Below, one piece after another: positions 9,614-16,484 of a stretch of 64,000 nt of DNA (position 1 is the stretch's first letter; every line of letters begins with the position of its first letter). The notes beneath the pieces were generated by a model. It was not told the DNA's origin. It saw only the letters and a list, made by a program, of their open reading frames with translations, and did not search any database. Both the position numbers and the translations under genes were made by a program. Source of the DNA: Marinilactibacillus piezotolerans (GTDB lineage: Bacteria > Bacillota > Bacilli > Lactobacillales > Carnobacteriaceae_A); the NCBI RefSeq assembly GCF_900169305.1, contig NZ_FWDP01000004.1:806001-870000 (forward strand), read 5' to 3'.

Positions 9614-10870
9614 TTATTCGATGATCGATTGTACTTCTTGGTTCAAGTTATCCAGCGTTTCTTGAATGTCTGATCCACCAACCATAATTTGTTCGAAACT
9701 TGAAAGATAGGCTTGTGAGACTCTATCCCATCCAACGATCAATGGCATATGTTCAGAGTTTTCAAGCTGTTCTCCAAAGACGGCAACTTTTTCATCTTGG
9801 AACGGCTCTTCTTCCCAAGCTGACATCAATGCCGGCAGAGAACTAGTTGTATCATAGTAAGTCAATAAGCTTTCCGTACTGACAATATGCTCAATCAAAT
9901 CAATTGCCTGATCCGGGTTGTCTGATCCTTCCCATACGGCTAAGTTTGCGCCGCCGGTGTTAGAAACGTTGCTGACAGGTCCTTCTGGAAGTGTTCTGAT
10001 ATCCCATTCACCTTCAATATCCGTCGTCTGATCTTCAATAGCTGTAATTGACCATGGTCCGGAAATAAACATTGGAACGATTCCTTCACCACCGAAGCTT
10101 TGAGAAATTTCAATACCTAAGTCCTGCATCGGTGAAGCTCCTGCTTCTGCAAAACTGTGAAGATATTCAATGGCTTCTACAAATTCTGGTTCATTCATTA
10201 CAGCAGTATTGTCTTCTGTGATCACTTCAGAACCATTTTGCATTGCGAACATAGGTCCAAAGGTCTGCTCTTGTAAGTTGATATCAAATCCGTACATGTT
10301 GTCGCCGCGTTCTGATAATTGTACAGCCGCGTCATATAATTCATCCCAAGTGCTCGGTCCTTCTGGATAACCAACTTCTTCCAGCAAATCTGTTCTGTAG
10401 TATAGCGCACGTGTTTCTGTATACCAAGGTACAGCATAATAGTTGTCTTCAAACATTGTTGTCGCTACGTTTCCTTCAAAAAAGTTATCAGGACTGAGCG
10501 CTTCTTCAGATTCAATATATTCAGAGATATCCATCAATGCACCTGCATCAACAAATTCAGCCATATAAGTTGATCCCATTTGCACAACATCCGGACCTTC
10601 TCCGGAAGCTACAGCCGTTAATAAACGGTCATGAACAGCTGACCAAGGAATACTTTGAAGATTGACTTCTACGCCAGTTTCTTCTGTATATGCGTCAAAA
10701 ATCGGTTGAACAGACTCATTTCCGTCTCCCATTACCCAAACAGATAATGTATCTGACCCGCCTTCTGAAGCACCTTCATCTCCGCCATCTCCACCGTTTC
10801 CGCATGCTGCTAGCAAACTCATTGATAGTAGAGATGCAGTTCCAAATACTAATTTATTCATTTTTACCAT
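9614..10870 (-). CDS. Sugar ABC transporter substrate-binding lipoprotein (probable sophorooligosaccharide-binding)
   Basis: Extracellular lipoprotein of 418 residues that delivers oligosaccharides to the two permeases encoded downstream. A signal peptide ends in the lipobox LLAAC with the lipidated Cys near residue 22, followed by a Gly/Asp/Glu/Ser-rich linker and a family 1 extracellular solute-binding fold (GPDVVQMGSTYMAEF, YAVPWYTETRALYYRTDLL). ATG start follows GGAGG by seven bases. It is the first gene of the beta-1,2-glucan operon, corresponding in position to lin1841 of L. innocua. Transcription should start at the promoter at 10974-11002, with the palindromic operator inside the leader. 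The ligand is inferred from context. Confidence 0.93.
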   Translation of the reverse strand: MVKMNKLVFGTASLLSMSLLAACGNGGDGGDEGASEGGSDTLSVWVMGDGNESVQPIFDAYTEETGVEVNLQSIPWSAVHDRLLTAVASGEGPDVVQMGSTYMAEFVDAGALMDISEYIESEEALSPDNFFEGNVATTMFEDNYYAVPWYTETRALYYRTDLLEEVGYPEGPSTWDELYDAAVQLSERGDNMYGFDINLQEQTFGPMFAMQNGSEVITEDNTAVMNEPEFVEAIEYLHSFAEAGASPMQDLGIEISQSFGGEGIVPMFISGPWSITAIEDQTTDIEGEWDIRTLPEGPVSNVSNTGGANLAVWEGSDNPDQAIDLIEHIVSTESLLTYYDTTSSLPALMSAWEEEPFQDEKVAVFGEQLENSEHMPLIVGWDRVSQAYLSSFEQIMVGGSDIQETLDNLNQEVQSIIE

Positions 10871-10926
10871 TGTGGTTCCTCCTAATTTTTTCTTATTTGA
10901 TCATTTACGCTAATTTTGAAATCTGG

Positions 10927-10946
10927 TTGTCGAAACGTTTCGACAA
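10927..10946. promoter_or_regulatory. 20-bp perfect palindromic operator of the beta-1,2-glucan operon
   Basis: TTGTCGAAACGTTTCGACAA is a perfect palindrome centred on CG, the typical form of a LacI-family operator. It lies about 57 bp upstream of the binding-protein start codon and 28 bp downstream of the predicted -10 box. The same 14-bp core occurs at 11781. The likely binder is the LacI-family protein encoded at 925-1878; the partial likeness to a CcpA cre site is noted, but the perfect symmetry and A-tract favour a local regulator. Confidence 0.8.
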
Positions 10947-10973
10947 AACTTCAAAAAAATTTAATTCACCTAA

Positions 10974-11002
10974 AATATAGCATGTTCTTTTATAGTTGTA
11001 AA
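10974..11002 (-). promoter_or_regulatory. Predicted promoter of the beta-1,2-glucan operon
   Basis: Minus-strand -35 TTTACA (plus 10997-11002) and -10 TATATT (plus 10974-10979) with a 17-bp spacer. The -35 box lies directly after the stop codon of the esterase gene. The operator at 10927-10946 is downstream of the expected start, where a bound repressor would block elongation. Confidence 0.65.
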
Positions 11003-11005
11003 CCC

Positions 11006-11764
11006 TTACGTGTTTAGCTGTTCTTTTTCAGTCAGCCAATCTAAAGCTGATATAATCTGCTGATTCCAGAATTCCCAATTATGGTCTCCTTCGTCTTCCA
11101 CATATTGATGAGGATAGTCTGCTTGCTTCAGATATGCGTGAAATTCTACATTATCTTTATACAAAAAGTCACTAGTCCCGCATGCCATATAAAGTGCTGG
11201 TTGCTGACCGCTGTTTTCCGCTAAATGATATAAATCCATTTCATCCGGCATATCTGCTGTCTTGTCACTTCCAATTAATACTTTCATAATGCGATCCGGA
11301 TAAGTATGCGTCGGATCTTCCGGCTTCCTAGTCAAGATCCGGCTGGATAGTGCAGCAATTTTACTAAATGTCTGATCATAGTACAGACCATTTCTTAACG
11401 CTCCGTATCCGCCCATCGAAAGTCCAGCAATCCATGTATCTTCTCTCTTCTCAGAAAGCGGAAATAAAGATCTAGTTTCTCTTACTAATTCTTCTCCAGT
11501 AAGCTTTCCGTATCCTAATCCGTTTGGATGATCAACATAGTAACTGTTCTCTCCATTAGGCAGGATGACTGCAATGCCATAATTCTCTGCCAACTGTTCA
11601 ATCTGTCCTGCATATAACCAATCTTTACGATCACCACTGTATCCATGTAAAAGATAAAGTGTCTGCAATGCACCCGATGCTCTGTTATTTTCAGGAATAA
11701 TAGCAGAAAAGCTGACTTTCCTTGTTAAATTCTCTGAAAAAAATGAAGCATCAATGATTGTCAT
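11006..11764 (-). CDS. Esterase, tributyrin-esterase / S-formylglutathione-hydrolase-like
   Basis: Cytoplasmic alpha/beta hydrolase of about 252 residues of the EstA (tributyrin esterase) type. The nucleophile Ser sits in GLSMGGYGALRNG (about residue 116), and the catalytic His in DEGDHNWEFW near the C-terminus. I take ATG 11764 as the start, although TTG 11770 is closer to AAAGGA (5 rather than 11 bases). It is a paralogue of the next gene upstream. Its promoter carries the same palindrome as the beta-1,2-glucan operon, so it may remove acyl groups from imported glucan; this is inference. A housekeeping acyl-ester hydrolase is the alternative. Confidence 0.87.
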   Translation of the reverse strand: MTIIDASFFSENLTRKVSFSAIIPENNRASGALQTLYLLHGYSGDRKDWLYAGQIEQLAENYGIAVILPNGENSYYVDHPNGLGYGKLTGEELVRETRSLFPLSEKREDTWIAGLSMGGYGALRNGLYYDQTFSKIAALSSRILTRKPEDPTHTYPDRIMKVLIGSDKTADMPDEMDLYHLAENSGQQPALYMACGTSDFLYKDNVEFHAYLKQADYPHQYVEDEGDHNWEFWNQQIISALDWLTEKEQLNT

Positions 11765-11780
11765 ATCCAACCACGTCCTT

Positions 11781-11794
11781 TCGAAACGTTTCGA
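11781..11794. promoter_or_regulatory. 14-bp palindromic operator at the esterase promoter
   Basis: TCGAAACGTTTCGA repeats exactly the core of the operator at 10927. It begins eight bases after the -10 box and abuts the AAAGGA ribosome binding site, so a bound LacI-type repressor would block initiation. Confidence 0.78.
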
Positions 11795-11801
11795 TAAATG
11801 A

Positions 11802-11830
11802 ATTATATTAAATCAAATTTATTTTTGCAA
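11802..11830 (-). promoter_or_regulatory. Predicted promoter of the proximal esterase gene
   Basis: Minus-strand -35 TTGCAA (plus 11825-11830), 17-bp spacer, consensus -10 TATAAT (plus 11802-11807). The palindromic operator covers the expected transcription start. Confidence 0.7.
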
Positions 11831-11861
11831 GCCTTTTCTTAAAGATGAGATTTTTTTAATA

Positions 11862-11902
11862 AAACGGTTTCGCTGAATCCATTAATTTGCAGCGAAACCG
11901 TT
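11862..11902 (-). terminator. Hairpin terminator after the distal esterase gene
   Basis: A 13-bp perfect stem (AACGGTTTCGCTG and its complement) with a 14-base loop lies 20-55 bp after the stop of the upstream esterase. In minus-strand reading it is followed by TTTATTAAAAAAA rather than a clean T-run, so termination may be moderate. Confidence 0.6.
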
Positions 11903-11917
11903 CTCTAATATTTCCCT

Positions 11918-12700
11918 TTATTCTTCTACCATCCACTGTGCTGCTTGCTCTATATAATGGTCCCAAAAATCCCATTCGTGACCACCGGCTGAAGTTTTAT
12001 AAATGTGATCAATCTCATTTTCATTTAAGTACCTATGGAGCGCTTGACTATCTTCATAAATAAAATCTTCTGTTCCGCAAGCAATGTATAACTCTGGACG
12101 AGGTTGCCCCAGCACAAGCTTGTAAATATCCATTTCTGGCTTGAGATCCTTGTAGGAGTTGGAGCCTATGATCGATTGTAGTTTAGAGTTTAATCGATCC
12201 GTAGTGGACAAGTCGTGCAGCGGCTCATCAGCTTTAAGCACTCTACTGGAAAACGCAGCAATTTTTGAGAAGGTTTCCGGATAGGCTAAACCATTTCGCA
12301 AAGCACCATATCCTCCCATAGAAAGTCCGCCGATATAAGTTTCTTCTCTTTTAGACGACAAATTAAACAGGTGTCTTGTTTCATTAATCAGTTCTCCCCC
12401 AATAAATTTTCCATAATTTTCTCCGCTCGGGTGATCCGCATAGAAACTGTTCTCTCCAGAGGGCAAAATCACTGCAATCCCAAACTTCGTTGCTACCTCC
12501 ACAATCCTGGAATTTTGAATCCAGTCATCGTGATTTCCGTCCCATCCATGCAGAAGATACAAAGTTTTAAAAGGCCCTTGCGTCGCATATGCCTCCGACT
12601 GCGGGTCATAGATCGATTTTGTGCTTGAAGGAAGAATCGCGGAGAATGTTACTTTACGCATCAATTCCTTCGACTGCATCGTTCCAGTAAATGTTGCCAT
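11918..12700 (-). CDS. Esterase, tributyrin-esterase-like, paralogue of its neighbour
   Basis: Alpha/beta hydrolase of 260 residues with the nucleophile elbow GLSMGGYGALRNG and the His motif AGGHEWDFWDHY. It shares long stretches with the adjacent esterase (FGIAVILPSGEN, DHPSGENYGK, SKREET), showing an old tandem duplication. ATG follows AAGGAG. Unlike its neighbour it has no TCGAAACGTTTCGA operator upstream and it has its own terminator, so the two copies appear to be regulated differently. The substrate is unknown; short-chain acyl esters are likely from the family. Confidence 0.88.
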   Translation of the reverse strand: MATFTGTMQSKELMRKVTFSAILPSSTKSIYDPQSEAYATQGPFKTLYLLHGWDGNHDDWIQNSRIVEVATKFGIAVILPSGENSFYADHPSGENYGKFIGGELINETRHLFNLSSKREETYIGGLSMGGYGALRNGLAYPETFSKIAAFSSRVLKADEPLHDLSTTDRLNSKLQSIIGSNSYKDLKPEMDIYKLVLGQPRPELYIACGTEDFIYEDSQALHRYLNENEIDHIYKTSAGGHEWDFWDHYIEQAAQWMVEE

Positions 12701-12829
12701 TCAATTCACTCCTTATGTAATTGCTTTCTTTACTTTCAGTTTAGAGATTTTTATTTAGGAAAGCAATTCAGAAGATAGATGGAGCTTGGTATTTTAAAAG
12801 GTGGTCATAGAGATTTTAGTCCGCTGCTG

Positions 12830-13325
12830 CGGAGTTTCATATGTCGGTTTAAGAAGATGTTTTTGGTGCTGAGTTGGAAATTTGATCTGACTTCTTAGGC
12901 GAAGTCGCGAATTTTTGGTGCTTAACTTGAATGCTGTGGTGAATTGGTAGAATGTGTTGCGGATTGTCGGTACTCGTTTTGAGTGCTGCGGTGAGTTGGT
13001 AGAATACGTCGCAGTTTCTCGGTACTCAATTTGGATGCTGGATTGAGTTCGTAGAGTAGTCCGCCCATTTTTGGTACTCATCCTGTTTGTTGGCTTGAGT
13101 TCGCAGAATAAACCGCAAATTCTCGGTACTCATCCTGTTTGTTGGCTTGAGTTCGGAGAATAAGCCGCCTATTCTCGGTGCTCACCCTGATTATTGGCTC
13201 GAGTTCGCAGAATAAGCCGCCTATTCTTAGTACTCACGCTAAACGCTGGCTCGGCTTCATAGAATAGCCGCCTATTTTCGGCACTCAGCATAAATTACGA
13301 TATGAGAGCGCAAAATAAGGAACGG
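12830..13325. repeat. Intergenic 52-bp tandem repeat array A
   Basis: About nine and a half degenerate units. The marker GGTACT or its variants occurs at 12865, 12917, 12969, 13021, 13073, 13125, 13177, 13229 and 13280: every step is 52 bp except the last (51). Each unit carries an imperfect inverted repeat, TGAGTTCGCAGAATA then about 7 bases then TATTCTCGGTACTCA, joined by a linker of about 15 bp. The array lies between the distal esterase and the osmC terminator. An apparent 95-codon reading frame inside it is a by-product of the repeat, as 52 is not divisible by three. Confidence 0.9.
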
Positions 13326-13403
13326 TTCTATGCTGCTTAACGTAACATTCAACTAAGGCCTACAGTATTTGCTACTGGACTTCACTATTATCCTATTGAA
13401 AAA

Positions 13404-13451
13404 AGCCTCTTTCACTTGTCGTTAAATACGATCAAAGCGAGAAAGGCTTCC
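13404..13451 (-). terminator. Terminator of the osmC gene
   Basis: AAGCCTCTTTC pairs with GAGAAAGGCTT around a long loop; on the minus strand it is followed by TTTTTTC. It lies directly after the osmC stop and before repeat array A. Confidence 0.7.
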
Positions 13452-13462
13452 CAACATTCAAT

Positions 13463-13885
13463 TTAATTTTGTTCGACTTCTTCTCCATTTAAAACGACTT
13501 TATAACTCAATTCAGCTTTCAATGAATTAGCCACTGAGCAGTATTTTTCATCGCTTAACTTTACAGCACGCCATACACGGCTTGCCGGAACATCTCCGTC
13601 TACATGAACGGTTACTAAGACTTTTTTGAAATATTTTGGAGGTTCTTCATTTCTTTCGCCGTCTGTTTCGATTTCAATATTTTCCAATTTCTCTTGATAG
13701 GGTTTTAATATCATATACATATCAATGCCCATACATCCGGCTAGTCCACCCAGAACAGCTTCCATTGGAGAGACTCCATTGCCGTTACCGCCGGCTGCTT
13801 CTCCAGCATCCATTTTCAGTTCTTTTCCTTTGCCATTATTCATTGTGAAAGCCAGATTGCCTTCCCATTTCGTAGATACTTTCAT
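13463..13885 (-). CDS. OsmC family protein (peroxiredoxin-like)
   Basis: Cytoplasmic protein of about 140 residues of the OsmC/Ohr superfamily, which reduces organic hydroperoxides with a pair of cysteines. Both cysteines are seen (GLAGCMGID and DEKYCSVAN). The block GVSPMEAVLGGLAGC is typical of the YhfA/OsmC subgroup rather than Ohr. I chose ATG 13885, which has GGAG at eight bases, instead of the GTG nine bases upstream. It is a single-gene unit with its own terminator. Physiological substrate not determinable. Confidence 0.9.
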   Translation of the reverse strand: MKVSTKWEGNLAFTMNNGKGKELKMDAGEAAGGNGNGVSPMEAVLGGLAGCMGIDMYMILKPYQEKLENIEIETDGERNEEPPKYFKKVLVTVHVDGDVPASRVWRAVKLSDEKYCSVANSLKAELSYKVVLNGEEVEQN

Positions 13886-13994
13886 GTCTACCACTCCATC
13901 TCATTAGTCTTATCGTCATTATATGATAATTCGTCTTACTTTTCTATAGTAGTTAAGAATCCATGTCACCTTTTCAGCAAAAAAAGGAATTTTC

Positions 13995-14003
13995 TGATAT
14001 AAT
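13995..14003 (+). promoter_or_regulatory. Extended -10 promoter element of tRNA-Arg
   Basis: TGATATAAT (13995-14003) is a full extended -10 box, 41 bp before the mature tRNA 5' end. No good -35 is seen, as is usual for extended -10 promoters. Confidence 0.55.
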
Positions 14004-14043
14004 AGTTGAGTTACATTCGTTTATTGATTTTTTAAACTGTCAT

Positions 14044-14117
14044 GACCCTATAGCTCAGTAGGATAGAGCAAGTGCCTCCTAAGCACTAGGTCGGGGGTTC
14101 AATTCCCTCTAGGGTCG
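14044..14117 (+). tRNA. tRNA-Arg, anticodon CCT
   Basis: A 74-nt cloverleaf is visible: acceptor arms GACCCTA and TAGGGTC, D arm GCTCAGTAGGATAGAGC, anticodon stem GTGCC/GGCAC-type with loop CTCCTAA (anticodon CCT, reading AGG), and T arm GGGGGTTCAATTCCCTC. The discriminator base is G; the CCA end is not encoded. It is a lone tRNA gene between osmC and repeat array B. Confidence 0.95.
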
Positions 14118-14192
14118 TTTACTTTTCCCTCCGTTTACTTTTACACCACGTTTTGACGATTGCTCGTTTTAAGCCTTTTGAGGATGCGAAAA

Positions 14193-14660
14193 ACTACTAA
14201 TTAGACTTTTATTCCATATGTTATTTTCAATATTCATACTTATCTCGACGAATAGGTTCATTATTCGGTACGTTATTTCCAATCTTATCTTTTATCTCAC
14301 TGTATTCATCCTTTATTCTGCATGTTATTCAAATCTCTAACCGATAAGTCGTCGAATCAAGTCATTATTCCACACGTTATTCTCAATATAGATCCGTATC
14401 TCGTCGAATACGCATCTTATTCCACACGTTGCTTTAAATTTATCTTCGTAAGTCGTCGAATCCTGTTGTTATTCTACACGTTATTTTCAGTATAGAACAG
14501 TATCTCGTTGAATCTATCCTCTATTCACCATGTTACTTCACTTATGCAACGCTAAGTCGCTGAATTTCCCCTTTATTCTACATGTTATTTTCGAGAAGAA
14601 TCATTAACTCTCCGAATCCTCCCTTTCGCCCTCGTATTATTTTAAAATCTAACCGTACCG
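14193..14660. repeat. Intergenic 52-bp tandem repeat array B with 104-bp alternation
   Basis: Nine units of exactly 52 bp. The phase marker TCGTCGAAT or variants lies at 14193, 14245, 14297, 14349, 14401, 14453, 14505, 14557 and 14609. The unit core is TCGTCGAAT, six bases, then TTATTCNACACGTTATT. Units alternate in their last bases (ATC, AAG, ATC, AAG) and in their linkers, giving a 104-bp dimer from about 14297 on. The array fills the gap between the tRNA and the ABC exporter terminator. It resembles arrays A and C in period and in the GAAT/ATTC dyad but not in overall sequence. Confidence 0.9.
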
Positions 14661-14692
14661 CTCTTCACTTTTCTCCAAAAACAAAAAGGAAT

Positions 14693-14720
14693 GCTGAGAC
14701 ACTGCTCAACATTCCTTTTA
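14693..14720 (-). terminator. Terminator of the ABC exporter operon
   Basis: Minus-strand hairpin AAAAGGAATGTTGAG/CTCAGCATTCCTTTTT, immediately after the exporter stop codon, ending in a T-run. Confidence 0.8.
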
Positions 14721-14723
14721 ATA

Positions 14724-16481
14724 TTATGAGACCATTTTTACGCCTTTTTTCTGCATTTGGTACATTTCTGCGTAGGCGCCTTTTTGTGACAGCAAACTAT
14801 CATGGTTGCCTTGTTCGATGATTTCTCCTTGATCCAATACTAAGATCTGGTCGGCATGTTGGATCGTAGATAGGCGGTGAGCGATGATGAATGTCGTTCT
14901 GCCCTCTTTCAACACGTCCATGGCATGCTGGATGATGTCTTCTGTTTCAGTATCAATGGAGCTGGTTGCTTCATCCAGGATCAAAATCTTCGGATTAAAG
15001 GCTAAGGCTCTGGCAAATGAAATCAATTGCCGTTGACCGGAGCTTAAGGTGCTGCCTTTTTCGACGACCGGTTCGTCCAGTCCTTTTTCAAATTTTTCCA
15101 GCATTTCTTCTCCGCCGACATCTTTCAATGCTTTCATTGCGGTTTCTTTAGAAATATTAGGATTGTCCAATGTGATGTTAGACAAGATGGTACCCGTAAA
15201 CAAGAATGGATCTTGAAGAACGATCCCCATTTTTTCTCGAACGGACTGTCTTGAATACAGCTTAGTATTCTGTCCATCTATTTCAATGGTCCCTTCTTGC
15301 GGATCATAGAATCTGAACAGCAAGTTCATGATTGAGCTCTTACCTGATCCTGTATGTCCGACTAAAGCGACGGTTTGTCCGGGTTCAGCAGTGAAATCAA
15401 TTTGTTTCAATACTTGTTTTTCTTCATTATATCCGAATCCGACATTTGTAAATTTCACTTGTCCATTTGTCATGGTCATTTTTTCTGAAGCATTCTCTTC
15501 GGGTTCTTTGTCCAGCAGCTCAAATACTCTATCTCCAGCTGCAATGGCTTGCTGTACAAATGTCATTTGCTGAATCGTTCCTTTGATCGGTTCATACAAA
15601 CGACTGATATAATCGCTGAACAAGTAGAGCATCCCGACTGAAACACCTAACGTACCGCCGATGAATTGAGTACTGAAATAGACGAATACAATTAATAGGG
15701 TCAGTCTTCTCAGCAGATCGGCTACTGTAAATTGGAAGCTGGCATCGAGTATCACGTATTTTTTCATGACGCCGTACCATTCTTCATTGATTTCTGAAAA
15801 CTCTTCTTCAATCTTGCCTTCTTGTTCAAAAGCTTGAATAATCGGCATACCCTGGATCGACTCGTTTAATTTAGCATTGATATCTGAGTTTAAGTCCCGT
15901 TCTCGGCGATTATATTCACCTGCATATTTCGTATAAATCTTGTTCCAGAAATAAATGACTGGGATCAATAGCAATAAGAGCAATCCAAGCGTTTGGTTAA
16001 AGATCGTAATAGCCGCGTACGTTCCGACGACATACATGACGTTCATCAGGATTTGCCCGATTGCAGTAACGTAAAAGCGCTGGCGAAGAGACTCCGTATC
16101 ATTAGTGATTCGGGCTACGACTTTTCCAGCCGGCAGATTATCAAAGTACTGGACCGGCATTTTTTGAACTTTTTCATATACTTCATCACGAATCATTTTT
16201 ACGGAACCATTAGCGGCTTTCATTCGAATGATTTGGCTGAAGTACCTGAGTACAGCTGTAGAAAACATCAAAATGGCATAAATGATGACCAGCTGCATCA
16301 GTACAGGACCGAATGCTTCTCCACTTTCGGCGGCCGGTGTAATGACATTATCAATGATTCTTTGTGCAATGATCGGTGCACTTAAATCTGTGATGGTTGC
16401 AAAAAGCAGTAATAAGATACCGATTCCAAACTGCCATTTAAAATATTTCATATATGAGAGGAGTCGTTTGACTGTTCGCAT
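14724..16481 (-). CDS. Heterodimeric ABC exporter subunit with catalytic site (BmrD/LmrD-like)
   Basis: Fused membrane and ATPase subunit of a type IV ABC exporter, 585 residues, six predicted helices then a nucleotide-binding domain. Walker A is GHTGSGKSS, the signature is the atypical LSSGQRQL, and Walker B is ILILDEATSSID with a proper catalytic Glu. The partner encoded 3 bp upstream has Asp at this place, the hallmark of asymmetric heterodimers such as BmrC/BmrD and TM287/288. Such pumps export drugs or lipids from the membrane. Expression should be set by the leader-peptide attenuator at 18317-18526. Confidence 0.92.
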   Translation of the reverse strand: MRTVKRLLSYMKYFKWQFGIGILLLLFATITDLSAPIIAQRIIDNVITPAAESGEAFGPVLMQLVIIYAILMFSTAVLRYFSQIIRMKAANGSVKMIRDEVYEKVQKMPVQYFDNLPAGKVVARITNDTESLRQRFYVTAIGQILMNVMYVVGTYAAITIFNQTLGLLLLLLIPVIYFWNKIYTKYAGEYNRRERDLNSDINAKLNESIQGMPIIQAFEQEGKIEEEFSEINEEWYGVMKKYVILDASFQFTVADLLRRLTLLIVFVYFSTQFIGGTLGVSVGMLYLFSDYISRLYEPIKGTIQQMTFVQQAIAAGDRVFELLDKEPEENASEKMTMTNGQVKFTNVGFGYNEEKQVLKQIDFTAEPGQTVALVGHTGSGKSSIMNLLFRFYDPQEGTIEIDGQNTKLYSRQSVREKMGIVLQDPFLFTGTILSNITLDNPNISKETAMKALKDVGGEEMLEKFEKGLDEPVVEKGSTLSSGQRQLISFARALAFNPKILILDEATSSIDTETEDIIQHAMDVLKEGRTTFIIAHRLSTIQHADQILVLDQGEIIEQGNHDSLLSQKGAYAEMYQMQKKGVKMVS

Positions 16482-16484
16482 AAA

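Noticed and set aside
12794-13081. Open frame of 95 codons on the minus strand
   Set aside because: It lies inside the 52-bp repeat array A, has no ribosome binding site, and its low-complexity sequence follows the repeat; 52 is not a multiple of three.
12830-13325. CRISPR array, since unit core plus linker resembles repeat plus spacer
   Set aside because: The cores are degenerate and the linkers are partly conserved, the reverse of a CRISPR; no cas genes are present.
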